Positions 1 to 8,216 of a stretch of 8,216 nucleotides of DNA are shown here, one piece after another (position 1 is the stretch's first letter; the number at the start of each line of letters is the position of its first letter). Source of the stretch: Pelosinus fermentans (lineage in GTDB: Bacteria > Bacillota > Negativicutes > DSM-13327); the NCBI GenBank assembly GCA_002434245.1, contig DJJR01000025.1, positions 35,853 through 44,068 on the forward strand, given 5' to 3'. Both the position numbers and the translations under genes were made by a program. The notes beneath the pieces are model-generated. The model had not been told where the DNA came from. It ran no database searches and saw only the letters and a list, made by a program, of their open reading frames with translations.

Positions 1-36
1 AAACCCTTCTATTTTTATTAATAACTTGCTATTCAA

Positions 37-63
37 TTGTCAATAAATAAGGTAAAATATAAA
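37..63 (+). promoter_or_regulatory. Possible sigma-A promoter of the pyrophosphatase gene
   Basis: TTGTCA (37-42) matches the -35 consensus at five of six positions. TATAAA (58-63) matches the -10 consensus at five of six, but the spacer is only 15 bp. An alternative -10, TAAAGT at 60-65, gives a 17 bp spacer but matches less well. The stretch is A+T rich, so chance matches are likely. The implied leader is about 35-40 nt and shows no obvious structure. Confidence 0.35.
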
Positions 64-109
64 GTGGAAAAATTGTAGCAGTATAAGAAATAGCACTGGA
101 GGACTAATC

Positions 110-1747
110 ATGACAGAACTTTCTAAACCGACTTATGTTGTTGGGCATCGCAATCCAGATACAGATTCCATATGCTCGGCAATTGGTTATGCTTATTTTC
201 AGCAAGTTAGAGGGGTGAATGCTGTAGCAGCCAGAGTTGGAAAAATAAATAGCGAAACAAAGTTTGTTTTAGAAACGCTAGGGTTTGTCCCGCCCGAACT
301 GATTACGGATTTATATCCGAGAGTTAAAGACATTATGCAGTCAGAAGTAGTAACGGCGGGTCCTAAAGATACATTGCGGGATTTGGGACGCATTATGAGA
401 CAATATAAGGTGAAATCAGTGCCTGTTGTAGATGAAAAGCGTTTTATGACGGGTGTTGTTACCGTAGGTGATTTAGCGAATTTATATTTTGATGAATTGC
501 AAATGCAGGATTTAAGCCAAGCTGGTGTAGATTTTACTGGTGTGCTAAAGGCTTTAGAAGGTAGTCTGCTCTGTGGAGATAACTTAGAACGTAAAGTAGC
601 AGGCAGAGTGCATATTGCAGCTGGAAGCCACAGTTTAATACAAAAGTTTGTTAGTGCGAATGATATTGTATTGGTAGGGGACCGCAAGAATGCACAATTA
701 ACCTGTTTAGATTGTGGTATTTCCTGCCTGGTAGTTACAGGCAATGTTAAGGTGGATGAAGAAGTAATCCAAAAAGCAGCGGGATTAGGTATTTTGGTTA
801 TTGCATCAGCCCATGATACCTACACTTGTGCTCGTCTAATCAACCAAAGTATTCCGTTAGAAATGGTCATGCGCAAAGAAGTAATTACCTTTAAACCTAC
901 AGATTTAGTCACCGATATAAAAAAAATAGTCGCTGATACGAATTATCGAGTATATCCAGTTGTAGAAAATGGAAAATTAGTCGGAGCCATTCATCGTGAT
1001 AAATTGATTGTGCAGGAGCGGACAAAAGTAATTCTTGTAGATCATAATGAAAGCGGACAGGCCGTTGAAGGAATTGAAGAAGCCCAAATAATAGAGATCA
1101 TTGACCATCACCGCTTAGGTGGTCTGCAAACGAGTGAACCGATTTTTATCCGGCATGAGCCTGTTGGCTGCACGGCTACCATTGTTGCCAACATGTACTG
1201 GCATCGTAACATAGCCATACCGCAAAATATTGCAGGTTTACTATTAGCGGCTATTTTGTCTGATACCGTTTTATTTAAATCGCCAACCTGCACTGAGAAG
1301 GATCAACGGACTGCTAAGCAATTAGCAGAACTTGCTCACCTAGATGTTCATGAGTTTGGAATGAGTATATTAAAAGCAGGAGCTAGTATTAAGGGCATGT
1401 CAACAGCTGATATTATTGCCAATGACATTAAGGAATTTCAGATTGGCGATTATCGGATGACGATTGGACAAATATCTGTTATGGATGCTGATGAAGTTCT
1501 ATCGATAAAAGAAGAATTGCAGCAAAGTATGGAAGCACTGCGTCAAATGGAAAACTATGATATGGTTTTATTAATGGTTACAGATATTTTGAATGAAGGC
1601 ACTCATTTAGTATATATTGGGCAGCCTGTTAGTTTGTTAAAGCAAGCCTTTGGCAGCGAGGGTCAGGAGCGAGTTCTATACCTTCCGGGTGTTATGTCAC
1701 GAAAGAAGCAGATTATTCCACCTATGTCTGAAGCAGCAAGAATATAG
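110..1747 (+). CDS. Manganese-dependent inorganic pyrophosphatase with CBS and DRTGG regulatory domains
   Basis: Family II (DHH-type) inorganic pyrophosphatase, 545 aa, hydrolysing PPi to two phosphates in the cytosol. The catalytic DHH domain is split by a regulatory insert. The N-terminal metal motif GHRNPDTDS is at residues 12-20. A first CBS motif runs about 72-128, a DRTGG-like domain about 135-245 (the family motif reads DRKNAQ at 191-196), and a second CBS motif about 253-303. The DHH part then resumes with VDHNE (310-314), IDHH (331-334) and SDTVLFKSPT (384-393). The C-terminal DHHA2 domain carries the substrate-binding SRKKQIIP at 530-537. The length fits CBS-DRTGG pyrophosphatases such as the Clostridium perfringens enzyme. 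In that subfamily AMP and ADP inhibit, while ATP or diadenosine polyphosphates can activate. Such control is expected here but not shown. The start is an ATG preceded by GGAGGA (98-103) at a 6 nt spacing. The gene is followed by its own terminator, so it is probably monocistronic. All expected catalytic motifs are present. Confidence 0.96.
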   Translation: MTELSKPTYVVGHRNPDTDSICSAIGYAYFQQVRGVNAVAARVGKINSETKFVLETLGFVPPELITDLYPRVKDIMQSEVVTAGPKDTLRDLGRIMRQYKVKSVPVVDEKRFMTGVVTVGDLANLYFDELQMQDLSQAGVDFTGVLKALEGSLLCGDNLERKVAGRVHIAAGSHSLIQKFVSANDIVLVGDRKNAQLTCLDCGISCLVVTGNVKVDEEVIQKAAGLGILVIASAHDTYTCARLINQSIPLEMVMRKEVITFKPTDLVTDIKKIVADTNYRVYPVVENGKLVGAIHRDKLIVQERTKVILVDHNESGQAVEGIEEAQIIEIIDHHRLGGLQTSEPIFIRHEPVGCTATIVANMYWHRNIAIPQNIAGLLLAAILSDTVLFKSPTCTEKDQRTAKQLAELAHLDVHEFGMSILKAGASIKGMSTADIIANDIKEFQIGDYRMTIGQISVMDADEVLSIKEELQQSMEALRQMENYDMVLLMVTDILNEGTHLVYIGQPVSLLKQAFGSEGQERVLYLPGVMSRKKQIIPPMSEAARI

Positions 1748-1764
1748 CTTAACGGTTTGGCTGT

Positions 1765-1811
1765 AAATAGATTATAGAAGAGCTTAAAATGCTCTTTATA
1801 ATCTATTTTTT
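1765..1811 (+). terminator. Intrinsic terminator after the pyrophosphatase gene
   Basis: A long hairpin has its 5' arm at 1765-1783, a 7 nt loop at 1784-1790 and its 3' arm at 1791-1808. The arms match over 18 pairs with a single bulged base in the 5' arm. A run of six T (1806-1811) overlaps the end of the stem. The start is 17 nt past the stop codon, as expected for a rho-independent terminator separating this gene from pcrA. Confidence 0.92.
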
Positions 1812-1894
1812 ATAATTAACAGGAAATATTGCAATTTTGCCGAATTAATTAAGGTTATTAAAAACTTAAAAGATGTGTTACTACGGAGGAAACT

Positions 1895-4123
1895 ATGCAA
1901 AATATTATCGCTGGCTTAAATCCTATGCAAAGGGAAGCTGTTTTACATACTAATGGACCGCTGCTCATTATGGCGGGTGCAGGATCTGGTAAGACTAAGG
2001 TATTAACTTGCCGTATTGCCTATCTTTTGGAACAAGGTGTAGCACCTTATAATATTTTAGCTATTACCTTTACGAATAAAGCTGCTGCAGAAATGAAAGA
2101 GCGCGTGCATACTATGGTCGGTGCTCAATCCAAAGATATTTGGCTTAGTACGTTTCATGCCTTTTGTGCCAAATTTTTGCGTATGGAGATTAGCGGAATG
2201 GCTGGTTATAAAAGTAATTTTGTAATTTATGATACTTCCGATACCCAGTCTCTCGTTAAAAGTTGTTTAAAACAATTAAATCTGGATGATAAGCAGTTTC
2301 AGCCAAGCAGTGTTCTAGCTGCCATATCCAATGCTAAGAATGCCTTACAAGATGAACAGCAATTTACATCCTTATCCAGTAATTTTCATGAACAAAAAAT
2401 AGCAGAGATTTACCAGTTATACCAACAAAAATTACGTACTAACAATGCATTGGATTTTGATGATCTGCTCATGCTGTCGGTGAGGCTCCTACAGAATAAT
2501 GAAGAGGTCTTGGCAAAATACCAACGTAAATTTCACTATATTATGATTGATGAATACCAAGATACAAACAGAGCCCAATATTTGTTGGCAGGTATGCTGG
2601 CGGATACGCATCGCAATCTTTGTGTTGTAGGTGATGCGGATCAGAGTATCTATGGCTGGCGGGGAGCGGATATTCGTAATATTTTAGATTTTGAAAAAGA
2701 TTATCCAGAGGCCAGAATGATTACCTTAGAGCAAAATTATCGTTCGACTCAAGTGATTTTAGATGCTGCCAATGCTGTAATTGAGCACAATAGCTCCCGG
2801 AAGCCGAAGGAATTATGGACGCAAAATCCTCAAGGTGAACTGATTACTCATTATTTAGCTCACCATGAGAAGGATGAAGCTCAGTTCATTGGGGATACTA
2901 TTACTAAGCTAAATACAGTGTATCGTACGTCTTATGGTGACGTTGCAATATTATATCGCACCAATACCCAGTCCAGGGCGATTGAAGAAGCTTTCATGCA
3001 GGCTGGTATTCCTTATGTGATTGTAGGAGGGTTAAAATTCTATGACCGTAAGGAAATCAAAGATATCTTAGCTTATTTGCGGGTTATCTTTAATCCGGCA
3101 GATAGTGTCAGTCTGCTGCGCATTATCAACGTGCCAAGGAGAGGACTTGGAGATACTACGATTAGCCGCTTAACAGCTTATGCTGCAGAGAATAATATGA
3201 CATTGTTTGATGTAGTGAGTAATCCTGAATTGGTACCAGGGCTTACTGCAAGAGCAAAAGCTCCGTTAGAATTTTTGGCGGAACTGATATTTAACTTAAT
3301 GGCCCAGGTACATTCTTTGTCTGTTGTAGAATTAGTGAACAAAGTAATGCATGACTCTGGTTATGTAGATGAGTTGCAAAAGAGTACGGATTTGCAAGAT
3401 GAAAATAGACTGGACAATTTAAAAGAATTTCTAAGTGTTGCAAAGGAGTTTGCCAAGAGTGAAGGGGAAGAAACCTTAGAGCGATTCTTAGAACAGGTTG
3501 CTTTGGTTGCTGACATTGATAATGCTGAAATATCAGAAGCCCGTGTTACACTTATGACCCTGCACTCTGCAAAAGGATTGGAATTTCCAGTTGTTTTTAT
3601 GGCCGGTATGGAAGAAGGGCTTTTCCCTCATTCACGCACATTAATGAATGAAGAAGAAATTGAAGAAGAACGGCGAATTTGCTATGTAGGTATTACAAGA
3701 GCCCGCCGCAAATTATATATGACCAATGCCCGGATGCGCACCATTTATGGCAGGACGCAAATGTTTCCTTTATCTCGGTTCTTGAGCGAAATTCCGAGTG
3801 CCATGGTGGAAAAATATTCAGGCAGGCAAAATCACTATGGTTTTGCCAGTAATGGAAGTAAGGCGACCATCAATCCGCCTGCTTCGACCTCCTCCGTTGT
3901 ACAAAGTCCTTTGCGAGCTCCTATTATGAAAGCTCATCCTCAAAAAGAGCAAAGCAGTGGTGCTTGGAAAGTCGCTGATAAGGCTCAGCATACAAAGTGG
4001 GGAGTAGGTACTGTAATTGAGGTGAAGGGGAGCGGGGACAGCCAGGAGCTTAAAATTGCATTTCCTGGCCTTGGCATCAAACTTGTCGTTGCGAATATAG
4101 CGCCGATTACCAAAGTGCAATAA
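1895..4123 (+). CDS. pcrA: ATP-dependent DNA helicase PcrA (UvrD/Rep family)
   Basis: Superfamily 1A 3'-5' DNA helicase, 742 aa, the Gram-positive counterpart of UvrD. It acts in nucleotide excision repair, plasmid rolling-circle replication and removal of recombinase or RNA polymerase from DNA. The helicase motifs appear in order: Walker A AGAGSGKT (27-34), motif Ia ITFTNKAAAEM (57-67), motif Ib STFHAFC (85-91), Walker B IDEYQDTN (218-225), motif III VVGDADQSIYGWRGA (244-258), motif IV LEQNYRS (278-284), motif V with TLHSAKGLEFPVV (555-567) and motif VI ERRICYVGITRARRKL (592-607). A low-complexity linker (about 640-690) leads to a C-terminal Tudor-like domain (about 693-740, containing KWGVGTVIEV). 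In PcrA/UvrD this domain contacts RNA polymerase. The ATG start has GGAGGA at 1885-1890. I could not place a convincing promoter in the 83 nt between the upstream terminator and this gene, although transcription must begin there or read through. It lies 124 nt upstream of ligA, an arrangement also seen in Bacillus. Confidence 0.98.
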   Translation: MQNIIAGLNPMQREAVLHTNGPLLIMAGAGSGKTKVLTCRIAYLLEQGVAPYNILAITFTNKAAAEMKERVHTMVGAQSKDIWLSTFHAFCAKFLRMEISGMAGYKSNFVIYDTSDTQSLVKSCLKQLNLDDKQFQPSSVLAAISNAKNALQDEQQFTSLSSNFHEQKIAEIYQLYQQKLRTNNALDFDDLLMLSVRLLQNNEEVLAKYQRKFHYIMIDEYQDTNRAQYLLAGMLADTHRNLCVVGDADQSIYGWRGADIRNILDFEKDYPEARMITLEQNYRSTQVILDAANAVIEHNSSRKPKELWTQNPQGELITHYLAHHEKDEAQFIGDTITKLNTVYRTSYGDVAILYRTNTQSRAIEEAFMQAGIPYVIVGGLKFYDRKEIKDILAYLRVIFNPADSVSLLRIINVPRRGLGDTTISRLTAYAAENNMTLFDVVSNPELVPGLTARAKAPLEFLAELIFNLMAQVHSLSVVELVNKVMHDSGYVDELQKSTDLQDENRLDNLKEFLSVAKEFAKSEGEETLERFLEQVALVADIDNAEISEARVTLMTLHSAKGLEFPVVFMAGMEEGLFPHSRTLMNEEEIEEERRICYVGITRARRKLYMTNARMRTIYGRTQMFPLSRFLSEIPSAMVEKYSGRQNHYGFASNGSKATINPPASTSSVVQSPLRAPIMKAHPQKEQSSGAWKVADKAQHTKWGVGTVIEVKGSGDSQELKIAFPGLGIKLVVANIAPITKVQ

Positions 4124-4142
4124 AGAAGGAATAGTAAGCCTT

Positions 4143-4164
4143 AGGCTGCTTGTTTGAGCAGCTT
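4143..4164 (+). other. Hairpin 1 in the pcrA-ligA spacer
   Basis: The stem is AGGCTGCT (4143-4150) with AGCAGCTT (4157-4164): 8 pairs including one G-U, around a 6 nt loop. It begins 20 nt after the pcrA stop codon. The following sequence is GGTATAAAAC and has no immediate U-tract, so it is a poor intrinsic terminator. It could be a partial terminator, a transcript 3'-end stabiliser or a processing site. Confidence 0.6.
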
Positions 4165-4190
4165 GGTATAAAACTTTTATGACAATATAA

Positions 4191-6284
<2,094 letters not shown>

Positions 6285-6328
6285 TTTTAAAATAGTGAAA
6301 AGGAATATTAGGACTTATTGGAGAATTG

Positions 6329-6367
6329 CATTAGAATAAAAGTACGTAAATTGTTCTAATGATTTTT
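6329..6367 (+). terminator. Weak terminator-like hairpin between ligA and metA
   Basis: CATTAGAA (6329-6336) pairs perfectly with TTCTAATG (6354-6361), and ATTTTT (6362-6367) follows. The stem is 8 bp with only two G-C pairs and the loop is 17 nt, so stability is low. It could end the pcrA-ligA message or sit in a metA leader. The hairpin ends 9 nt before the AAGGAGT ribosome binding site of metA, so a transcript reading into metA must pass it. I see no recognisable SAM (S-box) riboswitch or T-box in this 106 nt spacer. Confidence 0.45.
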
Positions 6368-6390
6368 CAAGTGAAAAGGAGTCAAAGAAT

Positions 6391-7344
6391 ATGCCTATAA
6401 AAATCCCCAATAATTTGCCAGCTGTAAATATTCTTGAGAAAGAAAATATTTTTACAATGGATGAAGATCGTGCCTATGCGCAAGATATACGTCCACTTCG
6501 AATATTACTATTAAATTTGATGCCGACGAAAATTGTTACAGAGACACAATTACTCCGGTTATTGGGGAATTCACCCCTACAGGTAGAATTTGATTTCATC
6601 TACACAGCGACCTATGAACCTAAAAATACACCTCATGAACATCTCGTTAAGTTCTATGAGACTTTTGCTGATGTGAAAGATCGTAAGTATGATGGCATGA
6701 TCATTACTGGTGCGCCAGTGGAAAAAATGCCTTATGAGGAAGTTGTCTATTGGAGTGAGTTGTGTGAAATTATGGATTGGAGTAGAAAGAATGTCTACTC
6801 TACCCTACATATTTGCTGGGGAGCTCAAGCTGCTTTGTATCATTATTACGGTATTCCTAAACATGACTTACCTCAAAAATTATTTGGTGTGTTTCCTCAC
6901 ACTGTAAATATGAAAGAAAAAATGTTATTTCGGGGCTTTGATGAAGTGTTCTATGTTCCTCATTCCAGACATACCGATATAAAAAGAGAAGATGTGGAGA
7001 AAGTGCCCCAATTATCCATCCTGTCTGAGTCAGAAGAGGCGGGTGTTTATGCAGTCATCGACAAAACCTATCGGCATTTATTTATCACGGGCCATGCTGA
7101 ATATGATGCATTAACTCTTAAAACAGAATATGATCGTGATGTAGCAGAAGGGTTGCCTATTAACATTCCAGTCAATTATTATCCCAATGATGATCCTGAA
7201 AAAACACCAATCGTGCGTTGGCGCAGTGCAGCTAATTTACTGTTTTCCAATTGGCTTAATTATTATGTGTATCAAGGAACTCCTTTTGACCTGAATCGCT
7301 TAAGTGAAGATGAATTGCGTGGTATTGATGGGGATGGGATTTAA
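6391..7344 (+). CDS. metA: Homoserine O-acetyltransferase, MetA family
   Basis: Transfers an acyl group from acyl-CoA to the hydroxyl of L-homoserine, the entry step of the methionine branch. At 317 aa it is slightly longer than E. coli MetA (309). The family residues fall at the standard positions: Lys47, the nucleophile Cys142 within HICWGAQAA, the catalytic His235 and Glu237 in GHAEYD, and Arg249. Residue 111 is glutamate ([13 protein letters not shown]). In characterised MetA proteins Glu111 goes with acetyl-CoA use (Bacillus cereus) and Gly111 with succinyl-CoA (E. coli). Acetyl-homoserine is therefore the predicted product, despite the frequent database name homoserine O-succinyltransferase. 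The ATG start has AAGGAGT at 6376-6382, 8 nt upstream. A strong terminator follows. No other methionine gene is in view, and its transcription start could be its own or shared with ligA. Confidence 0.95.
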   Translation: MPIKIPNNLPAVNILEKENIFTMDEDRAYAQDIRPLRILLLNLMPTKIVTETQLLRLLGNSPLQVEFDFIYTATYEPKNTPHEHLVKFYETFADVKDRKYDGMIITGAPVEKMPYEEVVYWSELCEIMDWSRKNVYSTLHICWGAQAALYHYYGIPKHDLPQKLFGVFPHTVNMKEKMLFRGFDEVFYVPHSRHTDIKREDVEKVPQLSILSESEEAGVYAVIDKTYRHLFITGHAEYDALTLKTEYDRDVAEGLPINIPVNYYPNDDPEKTPIVRWRSAANLLFSNWLNYYVYQGTPFDLNRLSEDELRGIDGDGI

Positions 7345-7383
7345 CTAAAACACTTTCTAGTTATTTGTCAGCTGTGGAGTAAT

Positions 7384-7429
7384 GTAGAGGCTGTATTCCA
7401 TGATGAATGGAATACAGCCTCTACTTTTT
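7384..7429 (+). terminator. Strong intrinsic terminator after metA
   Basis: A perfect 17-bp inverted repeat (7384-7400 with 7408-7424) has a 7 nt loop and is followed by TTTTT (7425-7429). It lies 39 nt past the metA stop. The minus strand forms the same hairpin but is followed by ATTACTCC, so efficient termination is expected only for rightward transcription. No separate terminator for the convergent gene is evident, although read-through transcripts from it would carry this hairpin at their 3' end. Confidence 0.95.
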
Positions 7430-7466
7430 CATAGGAGTCATTTATAGTATGACTACCATCGTATTT

Positions 7467-8027
7467 CTATTTTATAATCGTTATTGTACCTTCTTTGCGC
7501 GGGGCAGGAGTTGGTATTTCGCCGGCATTGTAGCCAAATGCCCCGGAAGCAACGATTGCATAGCCCTCAGGAATACCTAATTCCTTATTTAAGGATCGTC
7601 CTTCTTCAATATCAAACAAAGAGCGTAAAGAGTGAATCCAAACAGATCCTATGTCCAAAGCATGGGCAGCGAGAAATAAATTTCCTAATGCAAGACTGCC
7701 ATTATGTTGTGGAGCAATGGCTTTTTCATTACCAGAAACAATAATTAATGTTGGTGCATGGTAAAAGGGGCTAAAATTTTCAGCTTTGGCTCGTTCTGCA
7801 AAATCTGGGTTTCCTGAATTTAAAAAGATTGTCCGAAGGACTTCGTTGATTTTACCTAGCAAATCCTTGTTTTGTATTACAGTAAAATGCCAGGATTGTT
7901 CATTTCGGGCGCTGGGAGCAAATTGGCCTGCTTCGAGAATTACCGCTAATTCACTGTCCTTAATCTGTTCTTGCTTGAAGCTTCTAATGCTCCTGCGCTG
8001 CAAGATTGCCTTAATAATTTCACTCAT
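7467..8027 (-). CDS. Nitroreductase-family FMN-dependent oxidoreductase
   Basis: Small (186 aa) member of the NADH oxidase/nitroreductase fold, predicted to be a cytosolic dimer that binds FMN and transfers electrons from NAD(P)H to an unknown acceptor. The FMN-phosphate motif RRSIRSF is at residues 11-17. The conserved SARNEQSW segment (39-46) normally contacts FMN. A hydrophobic helix with GNLFLAAHALDIGSVWI (115-131) forms the dimer core. The C-terminal part has ASGAFGYNAGE (160-170) followed by the proline-rich PTPAPRKEG, typical of the family. Nothing in the sequence defines the substrate, and nitroaromatic reduction should not be assumed. The start ATG has AGGAGG about 8 nt upstream. The gene is convergent with metA and stands alone within the window. 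A minus-strand promoter and a terminator-like hairpin lie in the 189 nt to its right, suggesting control at the leader. Confidence 0.92.
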   Translation of the reverse strand: MSEIIKAILQRRSIRSFKQEQIKDSELAVILEAGQFAPSARNEQSWHFTVIQNKDLLGKINEVLRTIFLNSGNPDFAERAKAENFSPFYHAPTLIIVSGNEKAIAPQHNGSLALGNLFLAAHALDIGSVWIHSLRSLFDIEEGRSLNKELGIPEGYAIVASGAFGYNAGEIPTPAPRKEGTITIIK

Positions 8028-8056
8028 GTTGTTGTCCTCCTACTGTTTTTATATTT

Positions 8057-8100
8057 AAAAAATGAAGACTAAGTATATTAAATCAATATACCTAGCCTTC
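8057..8100 (-). terminator. Terminator-like hairpin upstream of the nitroreductase gene
   Basis: Read on the minus strand, two 16-nt arms (8100-8085 and 8079-8064) pair completely around a 5 nt loop. Two of the pairs are G-U wobbles, and the stem is followed by A and six U (8062-8057). On the plus strand the same two positions are A-C mismatches, so the structure fits a leftward transcript best. It ends 29 nt before the nitroreductase start codon and contains no ribosome binding site. It either ends a leftward transcript from beyond the right edge or acts as an attenuator in the leader of this gene. On the plus strand five T follow at 8104-8108, so weak bidirectional activity is possible. Confidence 0.75.
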
Positions 8101-8160
8101 AGCTTTTTGCGATCAGCTATGTAAAATAGGGTATTCTTCTATTCAAAAGTAATTGAACTA

Positions 8161-8189
8161 ATAGTACTACAGGCGAATTCTGCTGTCAA
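8161..8189 (-). promoter_or_regulatory. Sigma-A-type promoter reading toward the nitroreductase gene
   Basis: On the minus strand TTGACA (8189-8184) is a perfect -35 element. It is separated by exactly 17 bp from TACTAT (8166-8161), which matches the -10 consensus at four of six positions including the key A and T. Transcription would start near 8154, giving a leader of roughly 127 nt that includes the hairpin at 8100-8064. The -35 element is also one arm of a dyad. Confidence 0.65.
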
Positions 8190-8209
8190 GATCCACTGGT
8201 CTTTGACAG
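8183..8209. repeat. Inverted repeat carrying two opposed TTGACA boxes
   Basis: CTGTCAA (8183-8189) and TTGACAG (8203-8209) are perfect inverted repeats separated by 13 bp. Pairing can extend inward by two further bases if one T is bulged. The left arm is the -35 box of the leftward promoter. The right arm reads TTGACA on the plus strand and could be the -35 of a rightward promoter whose -10 would lie beyond the window. No U-tract follows on either strand, so an operator or divergent promoter region is more likely than a terminator. Confidence 0.5.
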
Positions 8210-8216
8210 TTGAATG

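Noticed and set aside
199..744. Long minus-strand open frame (181 codons) opposite the pyrophosphatase gene
   Set aside because: It lies wholly within a well-supported gene on the other strand. Its translation is low in recognisable motifs, and I see no ribosome binding site or family resemblance.
1829..1861. Possible pcrA promoter (TTGCAA or TTGCCG with TATTAA)
   Set aside because: The spacings are 21 and 13 bp, outside the normal range, and the region is A+T rich, so the matches are not convincing.
7484..8058. Two plus-strand open frames opposite the nitroreductase gene
   Set aside because: The minus-strand frame carries clear nitroreductase motifs and an AGGAGG site. The plus-strand frames have no recognisable domains.
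8084..8134. Resemblance of the nitroreductase leader (CGCAAAAAGC followed by GGCTAGG on the minus strand) to the c-di-GMP-I (GEMM) riboswitch core
   Set aside because: Only the GCAAA-like segment matches. The first conserved GCAAAC segment, the GNRA tetraloop hairpin and the second conserved GCC-containing arm are missing, so I do not call it a riboswitch of that class.

Overview
The window looks like an ordinary chromosomal segment of a low-to-moderate G+C Firmicute. The evidence is strong AGGAGG-type ribosome binding sites, intrinsic terminators with U-tracts, a pcrA-ligA gene pair, and a DRTGG/CBS-containing family II pyrophosphatase of the type common in Clostridia and Negativicutes. An anaerobic spore-forming Negativicute (Pelosinus/Sporomusa-like) is my best guess. 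That placement is inference from gene content and protein flavour, not from a marker gene.

Layout, left to right. Bases 1-109 hold the leader of the first gene, with a possible promoter. Then come an Mn-dependent CBS/DRTGG inorganic pyrophosphatase (110-1747), a strong intrinsic terminator (1765-1811), the PcrA helicase (1895-4123), a spacer with two perfect or near-perfect hairpins that lack U-tracts, the NAD-dependent DNA ligase LigA (best start GTG 4248, end 6284), a spacer with a weak terminator-like hairpin, a MetA homoserine O-acyltransferase predicted to use acetyl-CoA (6391-7344), and a very strong terminator (7384-7429). A small FMN nitroreductase-family gene follows on the minus strand (8027-7467), convergent with metA. 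Its upstream region (8028-8216) is the least ordinary part: a consensus-like minus-strand promoter is followed by a terminator-like hairpin before the gene starts. A dyad carrying two opposed TTGACA boxes lies at the right edge.

Functionally, pcrA and ligA form a DNA repair/replication pair (unwinding, then nick sealing) and are probably co-transcribed. The pyrophosphatase removes PPi made by biosynthesis and is probably controlled by adenine nucleotides. MetA opens the methionine branch from homoserine. The nitroreductase-like protein has no clear link to the others. All five genes appear intact. I found no RNA genes, CRISPR arrays, insertion sequences, phage genes or undescribed multi-gene system. 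The points worth a second look are regulatory: the nitroreductase leader, the edge dyad and the pcrA-ligA spacer hairpins. There is also one substitution in the LigA NAD-binding domain. No gene-free stretch exceeds 300 bases.
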